Shown here: positions 25,691 to 37,787 of the stretch, in pieces
Numbering within the stretch: position 1 is the first letter of the stretch
How the letters are laid out: each line of letters begins with the position of its first letter
From: Salmonella enterica subsp. enterica serovar Choleraesuis
GTDB lineage: Bacteria; Pseudomonadota; Gammaproteobacteria; Enterobacterales; Enterobacteriaceae
Reading direction: 5' to 3'
Assembly (NCBI GenBank): GCA_022846635.1
Contig: AP025685.1
Location: 1,798,001-1,862,000 of the forward strand
Length of the DNA stretch: 64,000 bases
Notes under the pieces: generated by a model
Databases searched by the model: none
Told to the model about the DNA's origin: nothing
Seen by the model: only the letters and a program-made list of their open reading frames with translations
Program-made: the position numbers and the translations under genes

Positions 25691-27106
25691 ATGGACAACC
25701 CGACGATGCTAACTACCCAACCACGGCATATCCGAACCGGCGGCGATCCGCGCTCGTTCCCGGATTTTATTGCGCTACGCGACGAAATGAGTAAACAGAG
25801 TCACCCGGCAAGGCCGGATATTAACTGGAATCTGGTGGAGACTCTGTCGCTTTCGTTATTTGATAAAAACGGCGTCGGATTGCAAAGTGTCGCCTGGTAT
25901 ACCCTGGCCCGCAGCCAGCTGGCACGCTGTGCCGGAATGCAGCAGGGATTGAGCATTCTTAGTGCCATGCTGAGTCATCAGTGGGTGCAGTGCTGGCCGC
26001 AAAATCTGCATGCCCGAGTGGAAATTTTGGCAGGCCTGTTTCAGCGCTTGCAGAAAATATTCCGTACATATTCTCTGGCATATGACGACAGGCGCACGTT
26101 GCTTCAACTGGAAGCAACCCTGAGTGAACTGAGTAATACTCTTGGTCATCAGGAATTGCAGCAAGTCAGCCAGATTATGCCATTACTACACCAGGTTCAC
26201 GGTGCGATCGCGCGTCTGGAAAATACGCTCACGCCAGAGTTGTCTTCAGCGGATATTACTCTCAGTGCGCCAGCGGCTTCTGAGGATGTACGGGCAGGGC
26301 AGCGGCCAGAAGCAGGCTTGACTCCATGGGTTTATGTCATTAAACAGCAGCCGAAAGTGGATATGGGGCTGGTGCCGGAGGCATCTTCACAAACCAGAGC
26401 AGGCAGGGTATTTATCGGTGGAATGGCGGCGGCTTTTATTGTTAGCGCTATGATATTTTCCGGCTGGTATTATTATAACCAGCCCTCACAGGCGGCAGAA
26501 TTGCTCAATGCCGCGATCCCGCCCCTTCCGCGTACTCTTACTCCCGAAGAGATATCGGTTCTCACTGCGTATAGAAACAAAGATGAAATGGCGGCCCGTT
26601 GGCTAAACCAGGCTTCTGAGCGGCTAAATACCTTGGCTGCGTTGCCGCCCGACTGGCATATCCGCTATGGACAAAGGCTGGTTTCCCAGGCAAATGCGTT
26701 GTGGCCAGAGAGCGGGGAAGCCAGAATGCTAAGCCGCCAGTGGCAGCAACAGATGGCGTTAAACGATATTCCGATGAATAGCTTAAACGGTTGGCATGAA
26801 GGAATGCGCAGGCTCCAGGGGCTAACTGCCCGGCTAAATGCTCTTGATGGGCAGAAAGGGAAATATATTACCGTTAGTGAGCTGAAGTCACAGGTATTTG
26901 CGGCGACTCAGGCCTTTAATCAATCGGTTCCGCTGGAAGAACAATTGCGTCAAATATCAGTAGCACCCGAACCAAAAACTATCGCAGGCTCTCAGTATCT
27001 CCTGGCCGGGCAGCATTTGCAGCAGTTGATTGCGCGCTATTCGTTATTAAGCCCCAGTCAGGAATATGTCCCGGAGAAAATGGATAAAAGTCTTCATAAT
27101 CAATAA
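25691..27106 (+). CDS. VasL/TssA-like T6SS protein with an ImpA N-terminal domain and one membrane helix
   Basis: The 471-residue protein starts with an ImpA_N-type domain (IRTGGDPRSFPDFIALRDEMSKQ and DINWNLVETLSLSLF, residues about 10-60, followed by the helical part to about 180). A transmembrane helix follows near 237-260, then a C-terminal helical domain like that of VasL. TssA-class proteins coordinate tube and sheath polymerisation; the VasL-type is membrane-bound and usually accompanies a separate TssA. An ATG at 25706 is an alternative start. It is the last gene of the locus, followed by a strong terminator. Confidence 0.78.
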   Translation: MDNPTMLTTQPRHIRTGGDPRSFPDFIALRDEMSKQSHPARPDINWNLVETLSLSLFDKNGVGLQSVAWYTLARSQLARCAGMQQGLSILSAMLSHQWVQCWPQNLHARVEILAGLFQRLQKIFRTYSLAYDDRRTLLQLEATLSELSNTLGHQELQQVSQIMPLLHQVHGAIARLENTLTPELSSADITLSAPAASEDVRAGQRPEAGLTPWVYVIKQQPKVDMGLVPEASSQTRAGRVFIGGMAAAFIVSAMIFSGWYYYNQPSQAAELLNAAIPPLPRTLTPEEISVLTAYRNKDEMAARWLNQASERLNTLAALPPDWHIRYGQRLVSQANALWPESGEARMLSRQWQQQMALNDIPMNSLNGWHEGMRRLQGLTARLNALDGQKGKYITVSELKSQVFAATQAFNQSVPLEEQLRQISVAPEPKTIAGSQYLLAGQHLQQLIARYSLLSPSQEYVPEKMDKSLHNQ

Positions 27107-27126
27107 AATGAATGATTAATGAATAC

Positions 27127-27156
27127 AAAAAATCCACGCCATGGCGTGGATTTTTT
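27127..27156. terminator. bidirectional rho-independent terminator between the T6SS locus and ychF
   Basis: A perfect inverted repeat (aatccacgcc / ggcgtggatt) is flanked by A and T runs on both sides. It can stop transcription of the T6SS operon on + and of ychF on -. Confidence 0.9.
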
Positions 27157-27208
27157 ATAGCCGATGAGTCTCAAAAGGCCCAATGGAACTTTATAAGACA
27201 GCAGCCAG

Positions 27209-28303
27209 TTAGACGTTGAACAGGAAGTTCATTACATCGCCATCTTTCACGATGTAGTCTTTACCTTCGGCACGCATTTTACCGGCTTCTTTCGCGCCCT
27301 GTTCACCTTTGTAGGTGATGAAATCGTCAAAAGAGATGGTCTGAGCGCGGATAAAGCCTTTCTCAAAGTCGGTGTGGATTTTACCTGCCGCCTGAGGGGC
27401 GGTAGCGCCAACCGGAATAGTCCATGCGCGCACTTCTTTCACGCCAGCGGTGAAGTAAGTCTGCAGGTTCAGCAGCTCGTAACCCGCGCGGATAACGCGG
27501 TTCAGGCCCGGCTCTTCCAGACCCATCTCAGCCATAAACTCGTCACGTTCGTCATCGTCCAGCTCGGCAATATCCGCTTCAACGGCGGCACAAACGGCAA
27601 CAACAACAGAACCTTCAGCAGCGGCGATTTCGCGCACTTTGTCTAGGTACGGGTTATTTTCAAAACCGTCTTCGTTCACGTTGGCGATATACATGGTTGG
27701 CTTCAGGGTCAGGAAGCTAAGATATTTGATTGCCGCTTTATCTTCGTCAGTCAGCGTTTTCAGCGCACGCAGCATGCCCGCGTTTTCCAGCTGTGGCAGA
27801 CATTTTTCCAGTGCAGCCTGTTCGGCTTTAGCGTCTTTATCGCCACCTTTGGCTTTTTTCTGCACGCGGTGCAGGGCGCGCTCGCAGGTATCCAGGTCAG
27901 AAAGCGCCAGCTCAGTGTTGATAACATCGATATCATCAGCAGGGTCAACCTTATTGTTAACGTGGATGATGTTGTCGTTTTCGAAGCAGCGAACCACGTG
28001 CCCGATAGCTTCGGTTTCACGGATGTTGGTCAGGAACTGGTTACCCAGGCCTTCACCTTTGGACGCCCCTTTAACCAGGCCCGCGATATCCACGAATTCC
28101 ATGGTGGTTGGCAGAATGCGCTGTGGTTTTACGATCTCAGCCAGTTTGTCTAAACGCGGATCGGGCATCGGAACCACGCCGGTATTTGGCTCAATGGTGC
28201 AGAAAGGGAAGTTTGCCGCTTCAATACCCGCCTTCGTCAGCGCGTTAAACAGGGTAGATTTACCAACGTTCGGCAAGCCGACGATACCGCATTTGAATCC
28301 CAT
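27209..28303 (-). CDS. ychF: redox-regulated Obg-like ATPase YchF
   Basis: The 364-residue protein has a P-loop GLPNVGKS at residues 8-15 and a [10 protein letters not shown] switch. YIANVNEDG carries NVNE in place of the usual G4 NKxD, a change that marks YchF as ATP-specific. A C-terminal TGS domain follows. Cys35 (FPFCTIEP) corresponds to the redox-sensing cysteine. YchF binds ribosomes and dampens the oxidative-stress response. It is followed on the same strand, upstream, by pth as in E. coli. Confidence 0.96.
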   Translation of the reverse strand: MGFKCGIVGLPNVGKSTLFNALTKAGIEAANFPFCTIEPNTGVVPMPDPRLDKLAEIVKPQRILPTTMEFVDIAGLVKGASKGEGLGNQFLTNIRETEAIGHVVRCFENDNIIHVNNKVDPADDIDVINTELALSDLDTCERALHRVQKKAKGGDKDAKAEQAALEKCLPQLENAGMLRALKTLTDEDKAAIKYLSFLTLKPTMYIANVNEDGFENNPYLDKVREIAAAEGSVVVAVCAAVEADIAELDDDERDEFMAEMGLEEPGLNRVIRAGYELLNLQTYFTAGVKEVRAWTIPVGATAPQAAGKIHTDFEKGFIRAQTISFDDFITYKGEQGAKEAGKMRAEGKDYIVKDGDVMNFLFNV

Positions 28304-28440
28304 GGATTAGATCACCTTAATTGCATGATAATCAGCAGGTTATAACGCTGCCGAATTAATAAAATGGTTAATATGCCTATTATACACATAAAAGGCCATA
28401 AACGGGCGTAAAACCCGGCATGCCGGGCCTGATACCAGTT

Positions 28441-29025
28441 TTACTGAGCTTTAAAAGCGTGCAGACGATTGGTCGCCAGCGTCAGGCCATCTTTGGCCCA
28501 TACTTCGGTACAACGCGCTGCTTCATCTACCGCATCATCGATAAGTTTCTGCTCGCTCACCGGTGGCTTACCGAGCACGAAGCCAACAACTTTATTTTTA
28601 TCGCCAGGGTGGCCAATGCCAATACGCAACCGATAAAAGTTAGGGTTGTTGCCAAGCTTACTCATGATGTCTTTCAGACCGTTGTGCCCACCATGGCCGC
28701 CGCCCAATTTAAATTTTGCGACGCCAGGGGGCAGATCTAACTCATCATGAGCGACTAAAATTTCATCAGGAGCAATGCGATAGAAGCTGGCCATAGCCGC
28801 AACCGCTTTGCCGCTCAGGTTCATAAATGTGGTGGGCACTAACAGGCGTACATCGTCACCGGCCAGATTAATGCGTGCCGTGTAGCCAAAAAACTTAGCC
28901 TCTTCTTTCAGCGTCTGATTATGTCTTTGCGCGAGAAGGTCGAGGTACCAGGCTCCTGCATTGTGGCGGGTAGCCGCATATTCGGCACCGGGGTTAGCCA
29001 GCCCGACGATCAGTTTAATGGTCAC
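28441..29025 (-). CDS. pth: peptidyl-tRNA hydrolase
   Basis: The 194-residue enzyme releases peptides from peptidyl-tRNA dropped by ribosomes. The family signature is present: [18 protein letters not shown] near the start with the catalytic His, the asparagine NLSG region and HDELDLPPG with the Asp partner. It lies upstream of ychF on the same strand with a 137-base gap, as in E. coli, where the two are co-transcribed in part. Confidence 0.96.
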   Translation of the reverse strand: MTIKLIVGLANPGAEYAATRHNAGAWYLDLLAQRHNQTLKEEAKFFGYTARINLAGDDVRLLVPTTFMNLSGKAVAAMASFYRIAPDEILVAHDELDLPPGVAKFKLGGGHGGHNGLKDIMSKLGNNPNFYRLRIGIGHPGDKNKVVGFVLGKPPVSEQKLIDDAVDEAARCTEVWAKDGLTLATNRLHAFKAQ

Positions 29026-29186
29026 GAGTTTTCCTGAATCACGAAAATTATGGCGCGTAGTTTACTGCCTGAGACGAAGGCTGGCAAAACCTGGCGCAGG
29101 AATGATTAGATTGAAAGTGAAATGATTAGAAAGTGAAGCGTTTTAGTTGCTTAAATGTAAAGTTTTGTTGTTATGGTGTTCGTAAT

Positions 29187-29202
29187 TGTGACGAGTCTGA
29201 CA
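29187..29202 (+). promoter_or_regulatory. candidate CRP site upstream of ychH
   Basis: TGTGA, six bases, then TGACA forms an imperfect CRP operator about 83 bases before the ychH start. The ychH gene of E. coli is known as a CRP target, which supports the reading. The second half site has one mismatch to TCACA. Confidence 0.45.
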
Positions 29203-29284
29203 TATCGATTTGTTATCCAAAGCTATACTTTAACCCATAAGGAATAGGGTTATTCCTCGTTACCCAAAGATCCGGAGGTGATAT

Positions 29285-29563
29285 ATGAGACGTAAAAACG
29301 CTTCATTACTCGGTAATATTCTTATGGGCTGCGGGATGGTTATTATGGTGGGTGGCGTTGGTTACTCTATCATCAACCAGCTTCCACAGCTGAATCTGCC
29401 GCAGTTTATCGCCCATGGCGCGGTGTTTAGTATCTTTCTGGGAGCCGTTTTGTGGCTGGCAGGGGCGCGTATCGGCGGGAAAGAGAATGTCGCGGATCGC
29501 TACTGGTGGGTACGCCATTACGACAAACGCTGCTGCAATAAAAATGAACGTCGCCAAAACTAA
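29285..29563 (+). CDS. ychH: stress-induced membrane protein YchH
   Basis: The 92-residue protein has two hydrophobic helices (about residues 10-32 and 40-60) and a basic, hydrophilic tail. It matches YchH, a small inner-membrane protein induced under stress such as peroxide and cadmium; its molecular role is unknown. The start follows a GGAGGTG site with good spacing. It is divergent from pth and followed by a clear terminator. Confidence 0.9.
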   Translation: MRRKNASLLGNILMGCGMVIMVGGVGYSIINQLPQLNLPQFIAHGAVFSIFLGAVLWLAGARIGGKENVADRYWWVRHYDKRCCNKNERRQN

Positions 29564-29589
29564 TTTGGCCACCTGCGCTTAAATATTTA

Positions 29590-29624
29590 TAAACGGCCCG
29601 CATTTGCGGGCCGTTCTGTTTTTT
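29590..29624 (+). terminator. rho-independent terminator after ychH
   Basis: The stem aacggcccgc / gcgggccgtt with loop attt is followed by a T-rich run. It lies just before the 3' end of the convergent dauA gene. Confidence 0.85.
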
Positions 29625-31293
29625 AACTCAATGCTTCTTCAAGCGTAGAGAAAAAGCTCAACCGCCCAGGCAGAGGCTTAACGCCAGCGCGGGCCAGAGT
29701 GCGTAGTGGCTGAAATTGTAGCCCGGATATGCGTAGCTCCACGCCTTCCGGAAGCAGGGCAATAAAACTCTCCAGCGCCGCCAGACCGCCGGCATCCAGC
29801 AAACTCACACCGTCCCACTGCAAAATTATCCGCTCGCAACCTTCGGCATTGTGCTGAAGCTGAGTAAAAATCCGTTCGGCGGCAGCAAAAAATAGCGGCC
29901 CGGTAATTCGCCACGCGTCAGCATGACCCGCCAGCGGCTCAAGCTGTGTCAGCCGGGCAATACGGCGCATAAAGAGTAATGAAGCCAGCACTATCCCAAC
30001 GCTAATGGCGATAACCATATCAGTTAGCACCGTCAGACCCATGCAGATAAGCAGTACGATAATGTCGTCTTTCGGTGCCCGGCGCAGCAGGTTCACCACC
30101 TTGTGCGCCTCACTCATATTCCACGCGACCACTAGCAGCAGCGCCGCCATGGCTGAGAGAGGTAGTTTCGATAATAAAGGCGCCAGTACCAATAGCGCCA
30201 GAATAACCAGTAAAGCATGGAGCACGGCCGCGATGGGTGAAGTGGCTCCGGCGCGGACGTTGGCCGCCGAACGGGCGATGGCCGCGGTTGCCGTGATCCC
30301 ACCAAAAAATGGCACCACAATATTGCCGATCCCCTGGCCGAGCAGTTCGCTATTGGCGCTGTGACGGGTACCGGTCATACCATCGAGCACTACGGCGCAT
30401 AGCAGTGACTCAATAGCGCCAAGCATTGCCATCGAAAACGCGGCGGGCAGCAGTGCTACTATCAGCTCACTATTAAGAGTGATTTCCTGGCCGGGCATAC
30501 GCCACGGCAATGCGAAATGAGGCAATAGCGGAGGAATCCCGGCCCCCTGAGTTCCGTCGGCCAGGAGATAGTGAAAACGGCTGCCAATGGTAGCCACTTC
30601 ACCACCTGCTACGTTGACCAATGCCATCACACCGCAGCCCAGCAGCAGCGCAGGCAGATGGCCGGGTACCGGCAAACGCAGGCGCGGCCAGAAAATGAGC
30701 GTTGCCAGCGTGGCGATGCCGATAAGGCCATCATAGATATTCATATCAGGCAATGCGGTGACAAGCACGGCGACTTTTTGCGGGAAATGAGCGGGCATAT
30801 CGGCAATCGGCAACCCCAGAAAATCTTTAACCTGGAGAGTGGCGATAGTGATAGCAATACCGGAGGTAAATCCGAGCGTGACCGGCAATGGAATATATTC
30901 AATCAACCGGCCAACGCGAGCCAGGGCAAAGAGCACCAGAATAATGCCCGACATCAGCGTTGCAACCAGCAGGCCACTCAAACCATATTGCTGAGCCACC
31001 GGATAAAGAATAACGACAAAGGCGGCGGTAGGGCCGCTCACGCTATAGCGCGAACCCCCGGTGATTGCGATGATAATACCGGCAATGGCGGCGGTATACA
31101 GCCCATATTGCGGCGCAACGCCGCTGGCAATCGCCAGCGCCATAGCCAGTGGAATAGCGATAATGCCGACGGTAATACCGGCGACCAGGTCGCGGTTAAA
31201 GCGTTTAACGGTATATTTTTCACGCCAGCAAGCGTCAATTAGCGCGCGGAACGGGATAACCCGGGTAACGGAGGAGCGATTCATCATGTTCAT
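29623..31293 (-). CDS. dauA: C4-dicarboxylate transporter DauA (SulP family)
   Basis: SulP/SLC26 transporter of about 556 residues from the start I prefer (31293); an in-frame ATG at 31338 would add 15 residues not seen in E. coli DauA. Ten or more membrane helices run from residue 30 to 420, including the signature with [19 protein letters not shown]-terminal STAS domain covers about 440-555. DauA imports succinate and other C4-dicarboxylates at acidic pH. It stands between the ychH and prs terminators as a single gene. Confidence 0.93.
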   Translation of the reverse strand: MNMMNRSSVTRVIPFRALIDACWREKYTVKRFNRDLVAGITVGIIAIPLAMALAIASGVAPQYGLYTAAIAGIIIAITGGSRYSVSGPTAAFVVILYPVAQQYGLSGLLVATLMSGIILVLFALARVGRLIEYIPLPVTLGFTSGIAITIATLQVKDFLGLPIADMPAHFPQKVAVLVTALPDMNIYDGLIGIATLATLIFWPRLRLPVPGHLPALLLGCGVMALVNVAGGEVATIGSRFHYLLADGTQGAGIPPLLPHFALPWRMPGQEITLNSELIVALLPAAFSMAMLGAIESLLCAVVLDGMTGTRHSANSELLGQGIGNIVVPFFGGITATAAIARSAANVRAGATSPIAAVLHALLVILALLVLAPLLSKLPLSAMAALLLVVAWNMSEAHKVVNLLRRAPKDDIIVLLICMGLTVLTDMVIAISVGIVLASLLFMRRIARLTQLEPLAGHADAWRITGPLFFAAAERIFTQLQHNAEGCERIILQWDGVSLLDAGGLAALESFIALLPEGVELRISGLQFQPLRTLARAGVKPLPGRLSFFSTLEEALS

Positions 31294-31364
31294 TCGCCGG
31301 AACAGGCCGACAATCCTTATAGCATCCATGCATGGCATCAGGGGAAGATGCCTGCGGGTAAAAT

Positions 31365-31390
31365 AAAAAAACCCGCCGGGGCGGGTTTTT
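31365..31390 (-). terminator. rho-independent terminator of prs
   Basis: The inverted repeat acccgc-cggg-gcgggt is preceded on the + strand by seven A, which become the U-tract on the minus strand. It lies 15 bases after the prs stop codon. Confidence 0.88.
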
Positions 31391-31404
31391 CTTAACCGAC
31401 TTTC

Positions 31405-32433
<1,029 letters not shown>

Positions 32434-32473
32434 TTAATGAACACGGTGCAACGTCTGGAACAATGTGACGCTG

Positions 32474-33346
32474 TCACCAGTGTTCAGCTGACCCGGAAAT
32501 GGCAGTCTGCAGCGGGGAAATATTGACACCACGCGCGACAAAACCCTGCAGCCATTCCGGGGCTTGCTCAAGCACCTGGCGGGCAGCGGATTCGGTCTCG
32601 AATTCTGCAAAGACACATGCTCCGGTGCCGGTCAGGCGCGACGGCGCATATTCTAACAGCCAGGAAAGCAGGGCATCAACCTCATGAAAACGTTTTCTTG
32701 CGATAACCTCGCAATCATTGCTGTAATCACTGTGCAATAGAGTTTCGAGGTTGCGTATTGGCGTATTTCGAGGTAAGTCAGGATCTTTAAAAATAACCGG
32801 GGTCGGTATACTGATGCCGGGGTGAGCCACCAGATACCATTTTTCCGCAGGCTGCGCCGGGGTTAAAATCTCGCCAACGCCTTCCGCCAGCGCCGCGTGG
32901 CCATGCACAAACACTGGCACATCGGCACCCAGCTTCAGTCCTAACTCCGCCAGCTGATGTTGGCTCAATCCCGCTTTCCATAAATGGTTCAGGGCTACCA
33001 GTGTGGTAGCGGCGTTTGATGAGCCGCCGCCCAGCCCACCGCCCATTGGCAGACGTTTGTCCACGCTAAGCGTAGCGCCATAGCTGGAATCAATCGTGCC
33101 AAGGCGCTGGGCTTCATCTTTAAGCAGCCGGGCGGCGCGGACGATAAGGTTATCCTCGTCGGCAACGCCGGGTATAGATTGCGCCAGTGCAATGATGCCA
33201 TCCTGACGCAGCCCGATGGTCAGCGTGTCGCCATAATCCAGAAACTGAAACAGCGTCTGTAACAGATGATAGCCATCGGCTCGCTGGCCGGTGATATACA
33301 GAAACAGATTCAGTTTGGCCGGTGATGGCCAGCTTGTGACCATCAT
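32474..33346 (-). CDS. ispE: 4-diphosphocytidyl-2-C-methyl-D-erythritol kinase
   Basis: The 290-residue GHMP kinase has the N-terminal [10 protein letters not shown] with the conserved Lys and the glycine-rich ATP loop [15 protein letters not shown] near residue 95. It phosphorylates CDP-methylerythritol in the non-mevalonate isoprenoid pathway. Its ATG overlaps the lolB stop (ATGA), indicating coupled translation. The second ATG, one codon later, is an equivalent start. Confidence 0.96.
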   Translation of the reverse strand: MMVTSWPSPAKLNLFLYITGQRADGYHLLQTLFQFLDYGDTLTIGLRQDGIIALAQSIPGVADEDNLIVRAARLLKDEAQRLGTIDSSYGATLSVDKRLPMGGGLGGGSSNAATTLVALNHLWKAGLSQHQLAELGLKLGADVPVFVHGHAALAEGVGEILTPAQPAEKWYLVAHPGISIPTPVIFKDPDLPRNTPIRNLETLLHSDYSNDCEVIARKRFHEVDALLSWLLEYAPSRLTGTGACVFAEFETESAARQVLEQAPEWLQGFVARGVNISPLQTAISGSAEHW

Positions 33347-33963
33347 TTAACGATCCAGTTGTCCATTTTCAGTTTGATACGCAACTTGCCATCATTCAGT
33401 TCCATATTGGAAGGCAGGGCAGGCTCTTTATCGGTCTGATAATCGTTGTAGGTCACGGTCCAGTTGCGGCCATCGTGGGTGTAGTGAACTTCACTCAGGC
33501 GATAGTTATTATCGAGGCTATAGTCGGTGGCATCACCAGGAACCCCGAGGATCCATTCGCGCAGACTGTTGAGGGGGATAGGCATGCCGGTGAGGCGGCC
33601 AATCATCTCTTCGGCGTCTTTATCGACATAGCGCTTACCTTTGTTATCTACCAGGACCACCATGCCCGGCTGGGCGTTCAGTTCCAGTTCGGTGCTACCC
33701 AGTGGGTTGGTCAGCAGCAGGCGGTAATAATCTTTGCCGGTCTGTTGCCAGAAAAAGCGCGCATACACTTTCTGGTCGTCAGAAATAAATGCAAATGACC
33801 CGCGGGTTTGATACTGGTGCAGGGCTTCAACTTGCTGTACGTGTTGTTTCCACTGGGCAGAGTCCGGGCTTTGACCAGGGCCTTTTGGGGCGTGGCTGAC
33901 ACAGGCTGCAAGCACCAGGCTTGCCAGAGGCAGCAGGCGCAGCGGAGAGAAAGGCTTAAACAT
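33343..33963 (-). CDS. lolB: outer-membrane lipoprotein receptor LolB
   Basis: The 206-residue lipoprotein has a signal peptide with lipobox LAAC (Cys near residue 21) and the LolB fold with repeated beta strands ([24 protein letters not shown]). LolB takes lipoproteins from the periplasmic carrier LolA and inserts them in the outer membrane. It is first in the lolB-ispE-prs run and divergent from hemA over a 197-base spacer that must hold both promoters. Confidence 0.96.
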   Translation of the reverse strand: MFKPFSPLRLLPLASLVLAACVSHAPKGPGQSPDSAQWKQHVQQVEALHQYQTRGSFAFISDDQKVYARFFWQQTGKDYYRLLLTNPLGSTELELNAQPGMVVLVDNKGKRYVDKDAEEMIGRLTGMPIPLNSLREWILGVPGDATDYSLDNNYRLSEVHYTHDGRNWTVTYNDYQTDKEPALPSNMELNDGKLRIKLKMDNWIVK

Positions 33964-34160
33964 AGCGGTACAAATCCTTAGAACCGTGAGTGTAATAACA
34001 TTTTATGCTAGCTTCCCGCAGCATGAGCGTCTATGGTCAAGTTGTCAGAAATCATAAAATTATCGTGCCGGACGAATCAGGGGCTTCTCTTTTATTGAGC
34101 TGGCGCATCCTGTATTATGCTCGGAGAAATCCTTATCAAGACCGGTATTAATCCGTTTCT

Positions 34161-35417
34161 ATGACCCTGTTAGCACTAGGTATTAACCACAAAACAGCGC
34201 CGGTATCGCTGCGTGAACGCGTAACGTTCGCGCCCGACAGCCTCGATGAAGCGTTGTCGAGCCTGCAATCCTTGCCCATGGTGCAAGGCGGCGTGGTGCT
34301 GTCTACCTGCAACCGGACTGAACTCTATCTAAGCGTAGAAGAGCGGGATGACATTAACGAACGTATCGTGCGTTGGTTATGTGAATATCACGGTCTTGAT
34401 GAAACCGAAGTGCGAAACAGCCTGTACTGGCACCAGGATAATGCCGCAGTCACCCATTTAATGCGGGTGGCCAGCGGCCTCGACTCCCTGATTCTGGGCG
34501 AACCGCAAATTCTCGGTCAGGTGAAAAAGGCGTTTGCCGATTCCCAGCGCGGTCGTTCTCTGTCGAGCGATTTGGAGCGGATGTTCCAGAAATCGTTCTC
34601 GGTCGCCAAACGGGTACGAACCGAAACGGAAATTGGCAGTAGCGCCGTGTCGGTGGCATTTGCTGCCTGTACCCTGGCCCGCCAGATTTTTGAATCCCTG
34701 TCTGATGTCACGGTGCTGTTAGTGGGAGCCGGTGAAACCATCGAACTGGCTGCCCGTCATCTGCGCGAACATCACGTTAAGAAAATGATAATCGCCAACC
34801 GCACTCAAGAACGCGCCCAGCTGCTGGCCGATGAGGTGGGTGCCGAAGTCATTGGCCTTGCTGATATCAATCAGCGTCTGGCCGAAGCCGATATCATTAT
34901 TAGTTCCACCGCCAGCCCGTTGCCAATCGTTGGTAAAGGGATGGTAGAGCGTGCGCTTAAAGCCCGGCGTAATCAGCCCATGCTGCTGGTAGATATTGCG
35001 GTTCCGCGCGATGTGGAACCGGAAGTAGCAAAATTGCCGAATGCCTATTTGTATAGCGTCGACGATTTGCAGGCCATCATTCAGCACAATATGGCACAGC
35101 GTCAGGCTGCGGCTCTTCAGGCAGAAACTATTGTCGAGCAGGAGTGCAGCGAATTTATGTCCTGGGTTCGCGCTCAGGGCTTAAGCGAAACGCTGCGCGA
35201 CTATCGCAGCCAGGCCGATACCATCCGTGATGAGCTGGCCGCTAAGGCAACTGCCGCTCTGGCTCAGGGGGCCGATCCACAGGAAGTGGTTCAGGAGCTG
35301 GCGCGCCGGCTGACAAACCGTTTGATTCACGCACCTACCAAATCCTTACAGCAGGCCGCCCGCGACGGGGATGAACAGCGCCTGCACATTTTGCGCGACA
35401 GCCTCGGGCTGGATTAG
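34161..35417 (+). CDS. hemA: glutamyl-tRNA reductase
   Basis: The 418-residue enzyme makes glutamate-1-semialdehyde from Glu-tRNA, the committed step of C5-route heme synthesis. The catalytic Cys50 sits in [10 protein letters not shown], the NADPH-binding region near residues 185-200 ([16 protein letters not shown]) and the C-terminal dimerisation helices are present. The N-terminal [16 protein letters not shown] carries the heme-regulated degradation signal area. It is followed by prfA after 39 bases. Confidence 0.97.
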   Translation: MTLLALGINHKTAPVSLRERVTFAPDSLDEALSSLQSLPMVQGGVVLSTCNRTELYLSVEERDDINERIVRWLCEYHGLDETEVRNSLYWHQDNAAVTHLMRVASGLDSLILGEPQILGQVKKAFADSQRGRSLSSDLERMFQKSFSVAKRVRTETEIGSSAVSVAFAACTLARQIFESLSDVTVLLVGAGETIELAARHLREHHVKKMIIANRTQERAQLLADEVGAEVIGLADINQRLAEADIIISSTASPLPIVGKGMVERALKARRNQPMLLVDIAVPRDVEPEVAKLPNAYLYSVDDLQAIIQHNMAQRQAAALQAETIVEQECSEFMSWVRAQGLSETLRDYRSQADTIRDELAAKATAALAQGADPQEVVQELARRLTNRLIHAPTKSLQQAARDGDEQRLHILRDSLGLD

Positions 35418-35456
35418 CACTCCATATCTCAAATTTTTTAAGGTGATTTAACACCC

Positions 35457-36539
35457 ATGAAGCCTTCTATTGTTGCCAAACTGGAAGCTCTGAAGGAGCG
35501 CCACGAAGAAGTCCAGGCGCTGCTTGGAGACGCCAGCACCATCGCCGATCAAGAGCGTTTCAGGGCGCTGTCCCGCGAGTATGCGCAGTTAAGTGATGTG
35601 ACCGGCTGTTTCCGCCAGTGGCAACAGGCCCAGGAAGATATTGAAACGGCACAAATGTTACTCGACGATCCTGAGATGCGTGATATGGCTCAGGACGAGA
35701 TGCAAACCGCCCGCGAACATAGCGAGCAGCTCGAACAGCAGCTTCAGTTGTTATTACTGCCGAAAGATCCTGACGATGAGCGTAACGCTTTCGTTGAAGT
35801 GCGCGCCGGCACCGGCGGTGATGAAGCCGCGCTGTTTGCCGGAGATCTTTTCCGGATGTACAGCCGTTATGCGGAATCTAAGCGCTGGCGCGTTGAAGTC
35901 ATGAGCGCCAACGAAGGTGAGCACGGCGGCTATAAAGAAGTGATAGCCAAAGTCAGTGGTGATGGCGTTTATGGGCAGCTCAAATTTGAATCTGGTGGTC
36001 ACCGCGTTCAGCGGGTTCCAGCGACAGAATCCCAGGGACGTATCCATACTTCGGCCTGTACCGTAGCGGTTATGCCTGAGCTGCCGGAGGCCGAACTGCC
36101 TGATATTAACCCAGCTGATTTGCGCATTGATACTTTCCGTTCATCGGGCGCCGGTGGTCAGCACGTAAACACCACCGACTCCGCTATTCGTATTACCCAT
36201 ATTCCGACCGGGATCGTGGTGGAATGCCAGGACGAGCGTTCGCAGCATAAAAACAAAGCGAAAGCATTATCGGTACTGGGTTCACGTATTCGTGCGGCTG
36301 AAATAGCCCGTCGTCAGCAGGCGGAAGCGTCTGAGCGCCGCAACCTGCTAGGCAGCGGCGATCGCTCGGATCGTAACCGCACCTATAACTTCCCGCAGGG
36401 CCGCGTTACCGACCACCGTATTAACCTGACGCTGTATCGTCTGGATGAGGTGATGGAAGGGAAGCTTGATGCGCTTATCGAGCCGATTGTTCAGGAATAC
36501 CAGGCTGACCAGCTGGCCGCGCTGTCCGATCAGGAATGA
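35457..36539 (+). CDS. prfA: peptide chain release factor 1
   Basis: The 360-residue factor recognises UAA and UAG. The stop-codon reading PAT motif ([10 protein letters not shown], near residue 188) and the catalytic GGQ ([11 protein letters not shown], near 235) are present. The GGQ glutamine is methylated by PrmC, encoded directly downstream with a four-base overlap (ATGA). Full length. Confidence 0.97.
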   Translation: MKPSIVAKLEALKERHEEVQALLGDASTIADQERFRALSREYAQLSDVTGCFRQWQQAQEDIETAQMLLDDPEMRDMAQDEMQTAREHSEQLEQQLQLLLLPKDPDDERNAFVEVRAGTGGDEAALFAGDLFRMYSRYAESKRWRVEVMSANEGEHGGYKEVIAKVSGDGVYGQLKFESGGHRVQRVPATESQGRIHTSACTVAVMPELPEAELPDINPADLRIDTFRSSGAGGQHVNTTDSAIRITHIPTGIVVECQDERSQHKNKAKALSVLGSRIRAAEIARRQQAEASERRNLLGSGDRSDRNRTYNFPQGRVTDHRINLTLYRLDEVMEGKLDALIEPIVQEYQADQLAALSDQE

Positions 36540-37384
36540 TGACTTTTCGCGACTGGATCATTCAGGCAAAAGTGCGGCTGGCGCAGAGCGAAAGCCCGCG
36601 CCGTGACGCCGAAATCTTGCTGGAAAAAGTGACCGGTAAAGGCCGAAGCTGGATAATGGCCTTTGATGAAACCGAACTTAGCCCGGCGCAGTGTGAAGAG
36701 CTTGAAACTCTTCTGGCCCGACGCGAACGCGGCGAACCGGTGGCCTGGCTTACCGGAGAGCGCGAGTTTTGGTCGCTGCCACTGGAGGTATCGGAGGCCA
36801 CCCTGATCCCAAGGCCGGATACCGAGTGCCTGGTAGAGCAAGCGTTAGCCGTGCTGCCTGCACAACCTTGCTGCGTGTTGGATCTCGGTACCGGGACCGG
36901 CGCGATTGCGCTGGCTCTGGCTTCAGAGCGTCCAGACTGTGAGTTTCAGGCGGTGGACCGCATTGCCGATGCGGTGGCTCTTGCACAGCGCAACGCCGGG
37001 CGTCTGGGGCTTGCGAATGTTAGCGTGATGCAAAGCGACTGGTTTAATGCCTTAGAGCCGCAGCACCAGTTTGCGGTTATCGTGAGTAATCCTCCCTATA
37101 TTGATGAGCGCGACCCGCATCTGGACCAGGGCGATGTGCGTTTTGAACCGCGTAGCGCGTTGGTGGCTGACGATAACGGTCTGGCTGATTTACGAACCAT
37201 CATCCAGCAGGCTGCGGGCTATCTGACTTCCGGTGGCTGGCTCTTGCTGGAGCATGGCTGGCAGCAGGCCGAAGCGCTGCGAGCCATTTTTACCGCTGCC
37301 GGATTTGAGCAGGTGGCCAGTTTTCAGGATTATGGCGGTAATGAACGGGTAACTGCCGGACGAACCGCAATTCTTAAGGAGTGA
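36536..37384 (+). CDS. prmC: release-factor glutamine methyltransferase
   Basis: The 282-residue enzyme methylates the GGQ glutamine of RF1 and RF2 with S-adenosylmethionine. It has the N-terminal helical domain ([15 protein letters not shown]), the SAM motif [14 protein letters not shown] near residue 117 and the NPPY motif near 184 that holds the glutamine. The start overlaps the prfA stop; a second ATG one codon later is possible. It is slightly longer than E. coli PrmC. Confidence 0.96.
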   Translation: MMTFRDWIIQAKVRLAQSESPRRDAEILLEKVTGKGRSWIMAFDETELSPAQCEELETLLARRERGEPVAWLTGEREFWSLPLEVSEATLIPRPDTECLVEQALAVLPAQPCCVLDLGTGTGAIALALASERPDCEFQAVDRIADAVALAQRNAGRLGLANVSVMQSDWFNALEPQHQFAVIVSNPPYIDERDPHLDQGDVRFEPRSALVADDNGLADLRTIIQQAAGYLTSGGWLLLEHGWQQAEALRAIFTAAGFEQVASFQDYGGNERVTAGRTAILKE

Positions 37385-37388
37385 GAGT

Positions 37389-37787
37389 ATGGTGGCGTAC
37401 ATTGCATTTAAACATCTGCATATTCTGACCGTAATTATTTCAGTCAGCCTGTTTATATTGCGTTACTGGTGGCAGTACCGTAATTCGCCAATGAGTCAGC
37501 GCCGCTGGGTGCGTGTGATACCGCACATCAATGATACGCTGCTGTTGCTAAGCGGTGTGGCATTGGTGATGATAACCCACTTCTATCCTTTCACCCCACA
37601 GGGTGCATGGCTGACTGAGAAGCTGTTTGGCGTTATTATCTACATCGTTTTAGGGTTTGTCGCGCTCGGGCGCAAAAGCCCGCGCAACCACCAGTTACGC
37701 TGGATTGCGTTTCTGCTGGGGTTGGTGGTGATTTATGTCATCGTAAAACTGGCCACCACCAAAGTACCGTTATTGGGGTTAGTATGA
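37389..37787 (+). CDS. sirB2: SirB2 family inner-membrane protein
   Basis: The 132-residue protein has four hydrophobic helices (about 5-25, 45-65, 75-95, 105-125) and the SirB2 pattern with HLHILTVIISVSLFILRYWW. Its function is not established; the name comes from an early link to Salmonella invasion-gene regulation. It sits between prmC and sirB1, overlapping sirB1 by four bases (ATGA). Confidence 0.9.
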   Translation: MVAYIAFKHLHILTVIISVSLFILRYWWQYRNSPMSQRRWVRVIPHINDTLLLLSGVALVMITHFYPFTPQGAWLTEKLFGVIIYIVLGFVALGRKSPRNHQLRWIAFLLGLVVIYVIVKLATTKVPLLGLV

